Source: Candidatus Accumulibacter cognatus (lineage in GTDB: Bacteria > Pseudomonadota > Gammaproteobacteria > Burkholderiales > Rhodocyclaceae). Taken from it: DNA of 64,000 bases. Below, in pieces: positions 10,300 through 20,751 of this stretch. The stretch covers positions 3,653,553-3,717,552 of the forward strand of contig CP058708.1 of NCBI GenBank assembly GCA_013414765.1. Reading direction: 5' to 3'. Within the stretch, counting starts at the first letter, position 1. Each line of letters begins with the position of its first letter. The position numbers and the translations under genes are program-made. The notes beneath the pieces are model-generated. The model worked only from the letters and a program-made list of their open reading frames with translations. It did not search any database and was not told the DNA's origin.

Positions 10300-12667
10300 C
10301 TTCTGCAGCAGCGCGATGCCGGGCCAGGGCGCTGGCGAATTCATCGTAGGCACCGCGCAGCGCTTGTGGCCAGTCGGTCGCCGGCAGCTCACCGGAGCGC
10401 AGGCGCATTTCCAGATCCCGTGCCTTTTCGGAGAGCGCCATCGCACCGACCGTTGCACTCGATGATTTCAGGGTATGCGCCGATCGCTGCAAGGTTTTGG
10501 CATCGCCCTGCTGCATCGCACTGTCGATGGCTGCAAGCAGCGTGCTGGCGTTACGGGTGAACATGTCGAGAACGCGGTCGGCAAACTCGGGGTTCGAACC
10601 ATCGGCGACCATCGGCAGCGATTGCACGATGCTGGGGTCGAAAGTCGGTGTGGCGTAGGCGACGGTGTCGATGCTGTCCGCGGTGTCTGCTGCGAGGCTC
10701 GATCCGGCGGCGTCTGCTGGTGTCTGCAGATGACGCGCCAGGATCGTCGTGAGTTGCGCCCGGTTGATTGGCTTGGCCAGATAGTCGCTCATGCCGGCGG
10801 CCAGGCAGGCCTCGCGGTCGCCAGCCAGGGCATTGGCCGTCAGGGCGATGATCGGTCGCGCGGCATCGCCTGCCGCCTGCTCTGCGGCGCGAATCCGGCG
10901 CGTCGCCTCGAAGCCGTCCATGACCGGCATCTGGCAATCCATCAGGATGAGGTCGTAGTGGGTAGCCGCGGCGGCGGCCACCGCCTGCGCGCCGTCGTGC
11001 GCAAAATCCACCTGACAACCCAGCGTCTCGAGGATCGCTCCGGAGATTTCGCGATTGGTCTCGTTGTCCTCGACGAGCAGCAAGCGTCCGCTGATCCGGG
11101 CAGCGGCCGGTGGATTCGATGCCGGTTTGGCCAGGGGATGATGGTGAAGCTCGACGCGCTGCCGGAACCAGAAGGTTGACCCGCGACCTTCCTCGCTCTC
11201 GAAGCCCACTTCTCCATCCATGCGCTGCGCAAGTTCGCGAATGATCACCAGACCGAGGCCGGTACCGCCAAACTTGCGGGTTGTCGAGTTGTCGGCCTGC
11301 GTGAAGGGGGCGAACAGCTTTTCCCCGTCGGCGAGCGCAATGCCGATCCCGGTATCGCTGACAGCGTAGCAGAGCTGGTAGTGATCCGGGTCGGCACGGC
11401 CTGGGGAGCCGCCGTTTGCGGGGGAAGGCTCTCGGGTCAGGGAGAGGAAGATGGTGCCGTGTTCGGTAAACTTCACGGCATTGCTCAACAGATTGCTGAC
11501 GATCTGCTTGACCCGATAGGGGTCGCCGAGCACCGCAGCAGGCAGGTCGGGCGCCAGCACTTCGCTGAGCAGCACGCCTTTGGCCGAGGCCATTTCGACG
11601 AAGGGCTGCACCACCTCTTCGATGAGTTGCCGTGGGTCGAACGGGATTCTCTCGACCTCGAGTCGGCCGGATTCGATCTTCGACAGGTCGAGCACGTTGT
11701 TGAGCAGATGCATCAGCGATTCGGCCGACATCCGCAGGCGATCGACCTGGCGCCGCTGCGATTCGGAGAGCGAGGTATCGAGCAACAGGTCGGCCATGCC
11801 GATGACACCATTCATCGGAGTGCGGATCTCGTGGCTCATATTCGCCAGAAAACGCGACTTGGCGAGATTCGCGCTCTCGGCCTGCTCCTTGGCCAGCCGC
11901 AGTTGCGCGGTGCGTGCTTCGACCTGCTGTTCGAGTGTGGCACGGTGTTTGCGGAGTGCCTCGTCGCGCTCCTCGACCTCGCTCAACATGGTGTTGAAGC
12001 CCTTGATCAGTTCGCCGACCTCGTCGCGCTGCTGCACCGGCAGCCGGTGCGAATAGTCGTTGTCGTTGGCGACCAGCCGCATCACCTGTGTCAGCTCGAG
12101 AATCGGTCCCGACACCGATCGCTGCAGGCGCATCGCGAGCAGCAGGGCAGCGGCAAAAGCGAGCAGCGCTCCGGCCAGAACCAGCAACATTCGGTTCGCG
12201 GTACTGCGCCACATCGGTCGCAGATCGGATTCGATACTGAGCGTTCCGATCACCTCGCCACCCTGGGGAACCGGATACTCGATCTTCATCGCGTCGGCAA
12301 AGTAGGAACCGATGACCCGCGGCGTCGCGGCGCCGGCTTGTGCCGCCGCTACGGCAACGCCTCCGGCTGGATAGTGTGCGAAGACGGTGCCGTCGGGCAG
12401 GGTGATCGATCCGGCGAGGATCTCCGGACGGGTGCGCAAGCCGGACAAGGTCTCGCTGGCCGTGCGCGCATCGTCGAAGGCAATCGCCGACGCACTGCTG
12501 GCGGCGAGGATTTCGGCCATGCCGGTCAATTTGGCTAGTTCCGATTCGCGATTGTTGTTGATTTCCGAAGCGGCAAACAGCAGCGTACTGATCGCCAGAC
12601 CGGCGCCGACCGTCACGCCGATGATCAGCATCAGTTTGGCCTTCAATGGCCGATCGGCAAAACGCAT
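10262..12667 (-). CDS. Hybrid sensor histidine kinase with receiver and HPt domains
   Basis: An 801-residue inner-membrane kinase. A helix at about 10-32, a periplasmic segment, a second helix at about 155-178 and a HAMP domain (about 180-240) precede the HisKA domain, with phospho-acceptor H279 in [13 protein letters not shown]. The ATPase domain shows N ([13 protein letters not shown]), G1 (DTGIGIA) and G2 (GGTGLGL) boxes. A receiver domain carries D577 ([13 protein letters not shown]) and a C-terminal HPt carries H731 (AHTLKSSSA). It therefore encodes a full internal phosphorelay and needs an external response regulator. The gene starts one base after the YfiR gene stop, so the two are translationally coupled. 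YfiR and the TonB receptor are likely parts of its input. Confidence 0.94.
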   Translation of the reverse strand: MRFADRPLKAKLMLIIGVTVGAGLAISTLLFAASEINNNRESELAKLTGMAEILAASSASAIAFDDARTASETLSGLRTRPEILAGSITLPDGTVFAHYPAGGVAVAAAQAGAATPRVIGSYFADAMKIEYPVPQGGEVIGTLSIESDLRPMWRSTANRMLLVLAGALLAFAAALLLAMRLQRSVSGPILELTQVMRLVANDNDYSHRLPVQQRDEVGELIKGFNTMLSEVEERDEALRKHRATLEQQVEARTAQLRLAKEQAESANLAKSRFLANMSHEIRTPMNGVIGMADLLLDTSLSESQRRQVDRLRMSAESLMHLLNNVLDLSKIESGRLEVERIPFDPRQLIEEVVQPFVEMASAKGVLLSEVLAPDLPAAVLGDPYRVKQIVSNLLSNAVKFTEHGTIFLSLTREPSPANGGSPGRADPDHYQLCYAVSDTGIGIALADGEKLFAPFTQADNSTTRKFGGTGLGLVIIRELAQRMDGEVGFESEEGRGSTFWFRQRVELHHHPLAKPASNPPAAARISGRLLLVEDNETNREISGAILETLGCQVDFAHDGAQAVAAAAATHYDLILMDCQMPVMDGFEATRRIRAAEQAAGDAARPIIALTANALAGDREACLAAGMSDYLAKPINRAQLTTILARHLQTPADAAGSSLAADTADSIDTVAYATPTFDPSIVQSLPMVADGSNPEFADRVLDMFTRNASTLLAAIDSAMQQGDAKTLQRSAHTLKSSSATVGAMALSEKARDLEMRLRSGELPATDWPQALRGAYDEFASALARHRAAAEVANGHDFSAPRS

Positions 12668-12668
12668 C

Positions 12669-13229
12669 TCAGTTCTTTCCCTTCAGATTGCCCAGATTGC
12701 GCGCCAGTTTGAGCAGATGGGAGCTGGCCCTGAGCTGTGCCTGCTCGAGGCTGTCGCGATTGACTTCGAACTGCAGCCGTCCATCGCCCTGGACGATGCC
12801 GATGGCGCCGCCGACGTCGATGAAGCCATCGGTGTCGCTGACCGTCAGCACCGCCTGTCCGGTGAGTGCGCGCAGCACCAGAGTCAGGCGGCGTGCTTCC
12901 GAAGCGCCGATGTACAGGACCTGGCAGGGGCGTGTTTCGTCGATGCCGTTCAGCAAACGGACGGCCACCAGGCGTCCCTGCACCTGGCGGTCCTGAAGCG
13001 CCGTCAGCGCGCTGCCGATCGAGTCGCGACCCAGGAGGCAGATCAACAAGGGCGATTCGCGGCTAACGAAAGCGCGCTCGGGCCACTCGATATAACGCGC
13101 GAAGTTTAGCACGAAGGCCGCTTTGGCCTGTGGCTCGGCGAGGGTGCCTTGTGCCAGCGCTGGCTCATCCAGTCCGATGGCCAGGGCGATGGCCCACAGC
13201 AGGGCAGACCAGCACCGGGCGGAAATCAT
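12669..13229 (-). CDS. YfiR family periplasmic protein (DUF4154)
   Basis: A 186-residue protein with an N-terminal signal peptide ([19 protein letters not shown]) and the typical YfiR/DUF4154 core: [40 protein letters not shown] and [20 protein letters not shown]. In the known YfiBNR system YfiR is a periplasmic repressor of a diguanylate cyclase. Here it lies between a TonB-dependent receptor (14-base gap) and a hybrid histidine kinase (1-base gap), so it probably relays an outer-membrane or periplasmic signal to that kinase. I start at 13229 because the longer frame lies inside the receptor gene and the signal peptide begins here. Confidence 0.9.
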   Translation of the reverse strand: MISARCWSALLWAIALAIGLDEPALAQGTLAEPQAKAAFVLNFARYIEWPERAFVSRESPLLICLLGRDSIGSALTALQDRQVQGRLVAVRLLNGIDETRPCQVLYIGASEARRLTLVLRALTGQAVLTVSDTDGFIDVGGAIGIVQGDGRLQFEVNRDSLEQAQLRASSHLLKLARNLGNLKGKN

Positions 13230-13242
13230 CACGCGAATGGTC

Positions 13243-15285
13243 TCAGAATTGCCACCTGGCCTTGACGTACATGCCGCGCTGCAGTTCGAGTTGCTGCGAG
13301 GGCAGCAGGCTGGGGACGAACTCCGGATGACTGCGGTCGAGAAGGTTCTGGCCGACCACCGACACTTCGAGGTCGTGCGTCGGTTTCCAGGCATAGCGCA
13401 GATCGAGGGTAGTGTAGGCGGGAATGGCGATCTGGGCGTTTCTCGCGCCAAGTTTGCTGACATGGCGCAGCCAGAGGTCGAAGCGATGTTTGTCGGACAG
13501 CGACAGCGACGAACGCAACGACAGTTGATGTTGCGGATCGCTGACGTTCATGTTGTTCGCATTGCTGACCGATACCGGATCGCCGGTTTTCGCGGTGGCA
13601 TCGAGACGCAGGTAGCTGTAGTTCGGCTGGATTCGCCACCATGGCCGCGGGTACCAGTCCATGGAAATTTCGAAGCCATGGGTATGCGCCTGGATACTAT
13701 TGTCCGGGACGATGTTCTGGATGAGGTACGGGGACCGCTCGAAGGCGATTTGTTGCGTGCCCAGCATCGCCGAACGCAGGTCGCCGTACTGATTGTAGAA
13801 AGCCGCGATGTCGGTGGACAGACTGGCGGAAAACTGGTGCCGGTAACCGAGCTCATAGGCGAGCACGGTTTCGTTCTGCAGTTTGTGATCGTCGGGGATG
13901 TTGCGCGTCAGCAGCGGCAAGGGAGTTGGATTTCCTGCTGCGCCAGGCGGCGTGACCGAAAAGATCACTTCTCCATCGAGCTCGGCGCGCGAAGGCGTGC
14001 GCACCGCACGCGCGACCGAAGCCCACAGCGACTGGCTGTCGGAGGGCGCCCACATCAGGCGCACGTTGGGCAGCGGTTCGACGCCGGTGAAGCTGTTGTC
14101 TTCGATGCGCAGACCGAGCATCAGCCGCAGCGTATTCGGCAACAGGGTGATATCGTCGTAAACGAAGGCGCTCGCGAGGGTGAAGGCGCGACTCGACGGC
14201 TGCGCGACGATGATCCCCGTGGAGTTCATCCGGTCGCGCGAGTAACGGTAGCCGAGACCCCAGATGAGATCGTGGTCCTGCCCGAGGAGAAGGCGATGCT
14301 GGAAATCGAGATCGACGGTGGTCCGATCCTCCTTGAAAGCGGTCTGCAGTTCGATGCTGCTGACGTCGATGTAGGCTTGTAGGGCGGCCTGCGAACCGTT
14401 GGCAAGCGTCCACTCGTTGCGGCCCAGAAGGTGTCCGCCCTTGCCACCCTGGCGCCGGTCGATCAGGTTGACGCCCAGCGGCGATCCGAGGTCGGCGAGA
14501 TTCCAGCGGTCGCCGGTCGGGCTGGAATACATCTGGCCGCTGAGCATCAGACGCTGATCGCTACCCATGTGCCAGTCGCCGCGAAAGCCGATACGCCCGG
14601 CCTGCCAGTAGTCGTTGCCGGTGTGGCCATCGGTGGTGAAAGACTGGTCGCGCTTGAAGGCCTTGCCCCAGACGCGGAAATGTCCATTTCCCGCTTCTCC
14701 GCCGTGGCGGAAAGCCAGCAGAGCGCGTTCTTCGCTGCCGGCCGCGGCAACCAGCAGGTCGCCCTCGGTGTCGCGTGCGCGGCGGGTGATGATGTTGATC
14801 ACGCCATTGACCGCGTTGGCGCCCCACATCGCGGCACCGGGGCCGCGCACCACCTCGATGCGGTCGATGTCTTCGAGCAGCGTATCCTGATCTTCCCAGA
14901 CCACGCCGGAAAAGAGCGGCGAGTAGATGCTGCGTCCGTCCATCAGCACCAGCAGCTTGTTGCTGAAGCGGTCGTTGAAACCGCGCACGCTGACCGCCCA
15001 GCGGTTGTTGGCGAGGCTGGCGACGTTGACTCCTGGCGCCAGGCGCAGGGCTTCGGGGAGGTTGGTCGCGCCCGAGCGTTCAATGTCGTCGCGGGTGATG
15101 ACGAACACGGCTGCCGCGACTTCATGCAGTCGCTCGGCCTTGCGCGAAGCGCTGGTCACTTCGGTGCCGAGCAGGTCTTCGAGGCTGATGTCGGGGGGGG
15201 CGAGGGCCTCCTCGGCGATGCCTGTGCCGGCAACGCAGGCCAGGGCGATGCTTAGGGCAAGATGGCGGATCGGTGATCGGGGCAT
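13243..15285 (-). CDS. TonB-dependent outer membrane receptor
   Basis: A 680-residue receptor starting MPRSPIRHLALSIALACVAG (signal peptide). The plug domain (about 45-170) shows VFVITRDDIERSGATNLPEA, MDGRSIYSP and the RIEVVRGPGAAMWGANAVNG motif. The remainder is a 22-strand type barrel that ends in the usual aromatic residue (KARWQF). The N-terminal ISLEDLLGTEVTSASRKAE form is common in receptors co-encoded with YfiR-type proteins. It sits first in an operon with YfiR and a hybrid kinase, which suggests signalling, or uptake linked to signalling, rather than simple siderophore import. No substrate can be assigned. The chosen start has a modest ribosome site. Confidence 0.92.
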   Translation of the reverse strand: MPRSPIRHLALSIALACVAGTGIAEEALAPPDISLEDLLGTEVTSASRKAERLHEVAAAVFVITRDDIERSGATNLPEALRLAPGVNVASLANNRWAVSVRGFNDRFSNKLLVLMDGRSIYSPLFSGVVWEDQDTLLEDIDRIEVVRGPGAAMWGANAVNGVINIITRRARDTEGDLLVAAAGSEERALLAFRHGGEAGNGHFRVWGKAFKRDQSFTTDGHTGNDYWQAGRIGFRGDWHMGSDQRLMLSGQMYSSPTGDRWNLADLGSPLGVNLIDRRQGGKGGHLLGRNEWTLANGSQAALQAYIDVSSIELQTAFKEDRTTVDLDFQHRLLLGQDHDLIWGLGYRYSRDRMNSTGIIVAQPSSRAFTLASAFVYDDITLLPNTLRLMLGLRIEDNSFTGVEPLPNVRLMWAPSDSQSLWASVARAVRTPSRAELDGEVIFSVTPPGAAGNPTPLPLLTRNIPDDHKLQNETVLAYELGYRHQFSASLSTDIAAFYNQYGDLRSAMLGTQQIAFERSPYLIQNIVPDNSIQAHTHGFEISMDWYPRPWWRIQPNYSYLRLDATAKTGDPVSVSNANNMNVSDPQHQLSLRSSLSLSDKHRFDLWLRHVSKLGARNAQIAIPAYTTLDLRYAWKPTHDLEVSVVGQNLLDRSHPEFVPSLLPSQQLELQRGMYVKARWQF

Positions 15286-15757
15286 TGGTTCCACTTGTAT
15301 TTGATTTGTCTTGTCGTTTGGCCGAATGCAGCGGCCAGGATTGTATCGGCAATTGGGGATTGCACGCCCATCTCCGGCGGCGTGACTGAAACGGATAGGG
15401 TTGAAGGGGGGGCTGTTGCTGGCGAAAGTGATCCAGCTCAAGTAACGGACATTTGTAACGGGTATCTGCCGGTAAAGACTTTAATGATCAAAGGTGTATG
15501 AAAATGTCATGACCTTTGGCGTTCGTCCTGCGGGCATCTGGCGTGGCCGACCGCCAGCAGCGCGGTGTCGATTCGATGGTCATCATGCCCCTCGCGGCCC
15601 TTGGCTGATCAGATTGAGCGGGCTTCGGGGGGGCCGGCATAATCGCGGCACAACCGACAAGTTTGCTAAACTCCGCGACTGGTGGAGTGCCTGTTTGAAT
15701 CAGCGGGCGCTGCGGTGGTCAGTCGCCGCACCGACCCTCCCCGGAGAACAGGAGTGG
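15286..15757. other. Divergent intergenic region between TonB operon and PstS-like gene
   Basis: About 470 bases without a supported gene. It must hold the promoters of both divergent operons, but I see no convincing matched -35/-10 pair and no Pho box. A sequence related to half of the REP-like palindrome (ATGTCATGACC) occurs near 15503. Confidence 0.5.
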
Positions 15758-15760
15758 ATG

Positions 15761-16582
15761 ATGAGTTCAGTGCGTCAGTGGTGGATCGTGTTACTCGCCT
15801 TGTTGCTGGCGGGAACGGGTCGCGCCGAGGATCTGGTGATCCCCGGCAGCGGCAATCCGGAATATGTTCTTGACCAACTGGCCAAGGCGTTCAATGCACG
15901 ACAGGCGCAACACCGCGTCGTCATCCCGCCGTCCACGGGCACCGCCGGCGCGCTGCGCGATGTCGGCGAGGGAATTTCCAGTGTCGGGCGTGTCGGACGG
16001 CTCCTCAAGGACGAAGAACGCAGACAGGGCTTCGTCCATATTTCCCTCGGGCGTGACCCGGTGGTCATCGTCGGCGGCGCTGGCGTGACCGTCCGCAGCC
16101 TCAGCGCAGCGCAACTGGTCGACATTTACAGCGGCAGGATCACCAACTGGAGAGAACTGGGGGGCAAGGCCGCGCCGATTCGCGCCGTCGGACGCGAAAA
16201 CTCCGACGCCAGCCGCCAGGCGATCGCCAAGGTCATCAAACCCTTACAGGACATCACTTTCGGGCCGGGAGTGAAGACCGTGAACCTGGACCCCCAGTTG
16301 ATCGCGCTGCTCGACCGTTACCCGAGCAGCCTGGGCATGCTCAATCGATCGGCACTGTCCGCCTGTACCACCCGGGTCGTGCACCTGGCGCTCGACGGCG
16401 TCGATCCGACCCCGGAAAATCTCGAGAAGGGAAGCTACCTGGCCTGGGTCGAACTCGGCCTGATTCACAAGCAGAACGGGGTGACGCCTGCCGCCAGGGC
16501 TTTCCTGGATTTCATTCGCTCGCCTGATGGCCAGCGTATCGTGCGCCAGCACGGCATTCTGCCGCCGAGGACGGCGGGCTGA
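15761..16582 (+). CDS. PstS-like periplasmic phosphate-type binding protein
   Basis: A 273-residue exported protein (signal WWIVLLALLLAGTGRAE). The mature protein shows VIPGSGNPEYVLDQLAKAFN, PSTGTAGALRDV and IYSGRITNWRELGG, the last being the hallmark of PBP-like PstS proteins, followed by VGRENSDASRQA. AGGAG six bases before the second ATG favours 15761; the ATG at 15758 is possible. No permease or ATPase genes follow. Instead a hybrid kinase gene begins 23 bases later, so this protein probably serves as a periplasmic ligand sensor for that kinase rather than as a transporter component. The ligand is likely phosphate or another oxyanion, by family analogy. Confidence 0.87.
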   Translation: MSSVRQWWIVLLALLLAGTGRAEDLVIPGSGNPEYVLDQLAKAFNARQAQHRVVIPPSTGTAGALRDVGEGISSVGRVGRLLKDEERRQGFVHISLGRDPVVIVGGAGVTVRSLSAAQLVDIYSGRITNWRELGGKAAPIRAVGRENSDASRQAIAKVIKPLQDITFGPGVKTVNLDPQLIALLDRYPSSLGMLNRSALSACTTRVVHLALDGVDPTPENLEKGSYLAWVELGLIHKQNGVTPAARAFLDFIRSPDGQRIVRQHGILPPRTAG

Positions 16583-16605
16583 GCGAAGCCCCCCGAACGC
16601 TCCGG

Positions 16606-19260
16606 ATGCAACGCAGCCTCTTTTCCCGCTTCTCTCTCCACTTCACGCTGGTGCTGGTTTTCGCCTTGTTGGCGGCTCTGGCGCAGTGGACGGCTTTCAG
16701 GGTTTCCAGGGAAACCCTGAAGGCCACGGTGGACGCTCAGGAGATAGAGAAGATTCAGACCGTCGGACGTGTTCTCCTGGAACTCCTGGAGGCCCACGCC
16801 GAGCGTGCCCGCTTGACGGCCCGGCTGATCGCCCTTGGGGATAGTCTGGGAAAATATCTGGCCAGCTCGCGGGGTGGAGACGCGGCAATGAAGCTTCGTC
16901 AGTCACTGGACGATGCCAGGGTGGCCAGCGAGCATGGCCACATCGAAGTGACCGACAATCGGGAAATTGTTCTCTACCGGAGCGATGACGGGGAACCGGT
17001 TGGCGATCGATCGTCAGCCTGGGGGGTCTTCGAAGCCTTGCAAGGCGAGAGCATCTTGGCCACCGAGCTTGCAGCCGGGATTTTGACGGTGCGCGCGATC
17101 GAACCGATCACCTTGCAAGGACAGCTGCTCGGTACGATCTGTGTGGGTTTCCGGGTCGACTCGGCGCTGCTGGAGAAACTCGGCCGGGAGCTCGCCGCCG
17201 AGCTGTTTCTGGTCGCACGAACCGGGCAAGTGCTGGCTGCATCAACAACCCGGTCGCGCAGCCTTGACCCCGTCCTGATCCAGGAGGCACTGACCCAGAA
17301 GATCCCGGTCTTTCGCCAGTCTCGTGAGTCACACGAGTCGGTCGGCTATCTGCCATTGACGATCATCGACACTGCCTACGTGGTAGTGGCCGTCCTGGAC
17401 AGTTCGACGGCCTACCGGCGGCTGGACGAGGGGCAGGAACGCGCCGCCGTATATACCCTGGTCATTCTCCTGGGCTGCAGTCTGCTGGCGATTCTGCTGC
17501 TGCGTTGGACATTGCACCCTCTGTTCGCGCTACGCAACAAGGCGGAAGGATTGGCGCTGGAACTGACCGGCAGTGGCATCGCTGTGGAATCGGGGAACGA
17601 GGTGCAGGTCGTGGTCAATGTTCTCGAAACCCTGACCAGTCGCCTGGTGGCCCGCAACACTGAATTGCTGGAAGCCAAACAGCTTGCCGAGGCCGCGAGC
17701 CGCGCCAAGTCGAGGTTCCTCTCGAACATGAGCCACGAAATCCGCACGCCGCTCAACGGGATTCTGGGAATGGCCGAGATCCTCGAGCGTACGCCTCTCA
17801 ACGCCGAGCAGGAACGCTATGTGCGCGCCATTGGCAGCGCCGGGCGGTCACTGCATGAGCTGCTGGGCGACATTCTCGATCTGGCGAAGATCGAGGCGGG
17901 CAAGGTGGTCATCGAACAGATCGATTTCGACCTCCAGGCCCTGCTTGGCCAGCTTGCCGACATCTTCCGGGAACTCGCGTCGGCCCGCAGCAATACCTTG
18001 ATCACCGATTTTCGTATTCCTGCCCGGTTGGCTCTGAACGGCGACCCGACGCGTCTGCGCCAGATCCTGTCCAAACTGATCAGCAACGCCATCAAGTTCA
18101 GCGAGGGAGGAACGATCACCTTCTGCGTCTCCCCGCTTGATCCGCGTCCCGACGACGACCGGCTCTGGTTGCGCTGCAGCGTCAGCGACACCGGCATCGG
18201 CATCGCCCCCGAGGCGATCGCCGGCCTGTTCAAGCCCTTCGTTCAGGCCGACCAGTCGACGACCCGTCGCTTTGGCGGCAGCGGGCTTGGCTTGGTGATC
18301 TGCAGGCACTTTGCCGAATTGATGGGGGGCGCGATCAGTGTAGACAGCACGCTCGGGCAGGGCAGCACCTTTACCATCGACCTGCCTTTTGCCAGGGCGG
18401 TGGCGCCGCTGCCCGAACCGGCGACCGCCGCCCGGAGCGTCGAGAAGATCAATGCTCGCATTCTGGTGGCAGAGGACAACCCGGTCAATCAGGTGGTGAT
18501 CAAGGCCATTCTGGGGCAACTCGGCGCCACCGTCACGATCGCCGAAAATGGCGCGCTGGCGGTGGAGGTTTTGCAGCAGTCGGCGTTCGATCTGGTTCTG
18601 ATGGACTGTCAGATGCCGGTGCTCGACGGCTACGGGGCGACGGCAGCGATCCGCGCGCTGCCGCCGCCATGGTCGCGGGTGCCGATCGTCGCGCTTACTG
18701 CCAACGCCCTGCCCGAGGATCGCCAGCGCTGCCTCGACGCCGGCATGAACGATTATCTCAGCAAGCCGGTTCGCATCGAGCCATTGCTGTCCTGTCTGCT
18801 GCACTGGCTGCCCGCCGGCGCCAGCGCTTCGGCATCGGCTTCGCCGCAACCTACCACGTTGCCGGTCCAGGCCAGCCCGGCTTCGGCATCCTTGCTCGAC
18901 CGCAGCGCCCTGGTCGACAACCCGAGCTTCAACCGTCCCGGTATGGGCAAGCTGGTAGAGAGGGTGATCGCCCTGTATCTGGACGATACTCCGAAACTCA
19001 TCGCCACCATCCGCCTGCGACTGCCGGAGCCAGCCTGGCCGGAAGTCACGCGCGCTGCCCATAGCCTGAAGTCGTCGAGTGCCGCGATTGGCCTCGCGAG
19101 TGTTTCAGCCCGCGCCGCCCGCATCGAAACTCTCGCTCGCCAGCAGGACGCGGTCGAAGTGGCCGCGGCACTGCCCGGACTGGAAGAGGAATTCGCGCAG
19201 GCTGTCCCGGAACTGCGGGCCGAACTCGAACGACTGACCGGCAAGCCGCTGCTCACCTAA
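16606..19260 (+). CDS. Hybrid sensor histidine kinase with receiver and HPt domains
   Basis: An 884-residue inner-membrane kinase. Helices at about 10-32 and 283-305 flank a periplasmic sensor of roughly 250 residues with double-Cache character. A HAMP-like linker leads to HisKA with H377 ([18 protein letters not shown]). The ATPase boxes are [20 protein letters not shown] and [11 protein letters not shown] receiver domain carries D667 ([13 protein letters not shown]) and a C-terminal HPt carries H819 ([13 protein letters not shown]). The domain order matches the other hybrid kinase in this window. It is co-directional with the PstS-like gene 23 bases upstream and very likely in its operon. 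The stop codon TAA lies on the first bases of a REP-like repeat. Confidence 0.94.
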   Translation: MQRSLFSRFSLHFTLVLVFALLAALAQWTAFRVSRETLKATVDAQEIEKIQTVGRVLLELLEAHAERARLTARLIALGDSLGKYLASSRGGDAAMKLRQSLDDARVASEHGHIEVTDNREIVLYRSDDGEPVGDRSSAWGVFEALQGESILATELAAGILTVRAIEPITLQGQLLGTICVGFRVDSALLEKLGRELAAELFLVARTGQVLAASTTRSRSLDPVLIQEALTQKIPVFRQSRESHESVGYLPLTIIDTAYVVVAVLDSSTAYRRLDEGQERAAVYTLVILLGCSLLAILLLRWTLHPLFALRNKAEGLALELTGSGIAVESGNEVQVVVNVLETLTSRLVARNTELLEAKQLAEAASRAKSRFLSNMSHEIRTPLNGILGMAEILERTPLNAEQERYVRAIGSAGRSLHELLGDILDLAKIEAGKVVIEQIDFDLQALLGQLADIFRELASARSNTLITDFRIPARLALNGDPTRLRQILSKLISNAIKFSEGGTITFCVSPLDPRPDDDRLWLRCSVSDTGIGIAPEAIAGLFKPFVQADQSTTRRFGGSGLGLVICRHFAELMGGAISVDSTLGQGSTFTIDLPFARAVAPLPEPATAARSVEKINARILVAEDNPVNQVVIKAILGQLGATVTIAENGALAVEVLQQSAFDLVLMDCQMPVLDGYGATAAIRALPPPWSRVPIVALTANALPEDRQRCLDAGMNDYLSKPVRIEPLLSCLLHWLPAGASASASASPQPTTLPVQASPASASLLDRSALVDNPSFNRPGMGKLVERVIALYLDDTPKLIATIRLRLPEPAWPEVTRAAHSLKSSSAAIGLASVSARAARIETLARQQDAVEVAAALPGLEEEFAQAVPELRAELERLTGKPLLT

Positions 19261-19378
19261 CGGTCATGACTTTTCCAGGCATCCCGATCATGAAAGTCAT
19301 GACCGTTTCCCTCTCCCCCGACCCCTCCCCCACGAGTGGGGAGGGGAGATTCGTGAGTCGCTGACGCGACTTTCACAT
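19259..19378. repeat. REP/BIME-like composite repeat (copy 3)
   Basis: Arms AACGGTCATGACTTT (19259-19273) and AAAGTCATGACCGTT (19293-19307) form a perfect 15-bp inverted repeat with a 19-base centre. A CCCCTCCCC.../...GGGGAGGGG hairpin follows, then a GTCGCTGACGCGACTTTCAC tail. It is nearly identical, inverted, to 10183-10299. It fills the space between the hybrid kinase and the acetyltransferase and could act as a bidirectional terminator or transcript stabiliser. Confidence 0.87.
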
Positions 19379-19392
19379 TTACGGTTGAAAGA

Positions 19393-19914
19393 ATGGACGT
19401 CCTGATCGCCCCGCTCAGTGCAGCCGATGTCGATCCCGTCGCCGCACTGGCCCGCCGGATCTGGCAGCAGACCTACCCCGGAATCATCAGCCAGGCGCAG
19501 ATCGACTTCATGCTCGAACAGCGCTACCACCGGCAGCGCTTGCTCGACGAGTTGACCAGGCCGGATCTCTGGTGGGATCAGCTCCGGGTCGATGGTCAAC
19601 TGGCCGGTTTTTCATCCTGCATGCGGGTTGACGGCGGCAAGGAAATGAAGCTCGACAAGATTTACGTCGAGCCGGCAAGGCAGCGCCTGGGTCTCGGTGC
19701 CCGGCTCATTGCGCATGTGGCCGAGCGCGCGCTGGCACTTGGTTGCGGCACGCTGATTCTGGCGGTCAACAAGCGGAATCAGGCTGCCATTGCGGCATAT
19801 CGCAAGCATGGCTTTGCCGTTCGTGAATCGGTGTGCGTCGATATTGGCCAGGGATTCGTCATGGACGACTTTATAATGGCGAAACCACTGCCTGGGCACA
19901 CTGCCGAATCCTGA
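19393..19914 (+). CDS. GNAT family N-acetyltransferase
   Basis: A 173-residue GNAT fold protein. Acetyl-CoA binding is indicated by KIYVEPARQRLGLGARLIAH (motif A, R/QxxGxG/A) and LILAVNKRNQAAIAAYRKHG (motif B). The C-terminus has FVMDDFIMAKPL, typical of small-molecule or RimI-like acetyltransferases. A GAAAGA ribosome site precedes the ATG. It ends six bases before dapF, so they are probably co-transcribed, although GNAT is not a known partner of lysine biosynthesis and its substrate is unknown. Confidence 0.88.
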   Translation: MDVLIAPLSAADVDPVAALARRIWQQTYPGIISQAQIDFMLEQRYHRQRLLDELTRPDLWWDQLRVDGQLAGFSSCMRVDGGKEMKLDKIYVEPARQRLGLGARLIAHVAERALALGCGTLILAVNKRNQAAIAAYRKHGFAVRESVCVDIGQGFVMDDFIMAKPLPGHTAES

Positions 19915-19920
19915 ACAACG

Positions 19921-20751
19921 ATGAAACTGACCTTTACCAAGATGCAGGGGCTCGGCAATGATTTTGTCGTGCTCGACGGGATTCGCCAGTCGCTTGAACT
20001 GACACCCGAACAACTGCGCTTTATGGCCAACCGCCATTTCGGCATTGGCTGCGATCAGATACTGCTGGTCGAAGCGGGCACGCGCCCCGATGTCGATTTC
20101 CGCTATCGCATTTTCAATGGCGATGGCGGCGAGGTCGAGCAGTGCGGCAACGGCGCACGCTGCTTCGCCCGCTTCGTACATCAACAGGGGCTCACGACGA
20201 AACGCGAGATCCGCGTCGAAACGATGCGTGGCGTGATTGTTCCGCGACTCGAAGAGGACGGTTCAGTCAGCGTCGACATGGGGGTGCCGGTGTTCGCCCC
20301 GGACCAGATTCCCTTCATCAGCGACCGCAACGATCTGCTGCAGCCACTCCGGGTCGCCGATGAGGAATGGGCCATCACTGCGGTCGGTATGGGCAATCCG
20401 CACGCCGTGCAAGTGGTTGCCGATGTCGACACCACGCCGGTCGAGCGGCTGGGGCCACTGATCGAATCGCACCCGCGTTTCCCGCAACGCGTCAACGCCG
20501 GTTTCATGCAGGTGCTCGACCGGCACGCGATTCGCCTGCGGGTTTTCGAACGTGGCGCGGGTGAAACGCTGGCCTGCGGCAGCGGCGCCTGCGCTGCTGT
20601 GGTGGCCGGTATCGCGCGTGGCCTGCTCGATTCGCCGGTGCGCGTCGAAACCCGCGGCGGCGATCTGAGCATCGTCTGGAATGGCCAGGGAACGCCGGTA
20701 TCGATGACCGGCCCTGCACTTACTGTATTCAACGGAGAAATTGAGTTATGA
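19921..20751 (+). CDS. dapF: Diaminopimelate epimerase
   Basis: A 276-residue cytosolic enzyme that interconverts LL- and meso-diaminopimelate for lysine and peptidoglycan synthesis. The paired catalytic cysteines are visible: C75 in [10 protein letters not shown] and C219 in [11 protein letters not shown]. The start [19 protein letters not shown] is typical of the family and the length is standard. The stop overlaps the start of the DUF484 gene (ATGA), giving the conserved proteobacterial order dapF-DUF484-xerC. Confidence 0.98.
   Translation: MKLTFTKMQGLGNDFVVLDGIRQSLELTPEQLRFMANRHFGIGCDQILLVEAGTRPDVDFRYRIFNGDGGEVEQCGNGARCFARFVHQQGLTTKREIRVETMRGVIVPRLEEDGSVSVDMGVPVFAPDQIPFISDRNDLLQPLRVADEEWAITAVGMGNPHAVQVVADVDTTPVERLGPLIESHPRFPQRVNAGFMQVLDRHAIRLRVFERGAGETLACGSGACAAVVAGIARGLLDSPVRVETRGGDLSIVWNGQGTPVSMTGPALTVFNGEIEL

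Noticed and set aside
10168-10458. N-terminal extension of the REC-GGDEF-EAL frame
   Set aside because: It is encoded by the REP-like repeat and the end of the neighbouring kinase gene, whereas the ATG at 10167 has a ribosome site and starts the receiver domain.
15286-15757. Pho box controlling the PstS-like gene
   Set aside because: No pair of CTGTCAT-like 7-mers with proper spacing was found; the single TGTCATGAC belongs to a REP-like half-site.
15494-15760. Longer N-terminus of the PstS-like protein
   Set aside because: The extension has no signal features, and an AGGAG site with a signal peptide marks the start at 15761.
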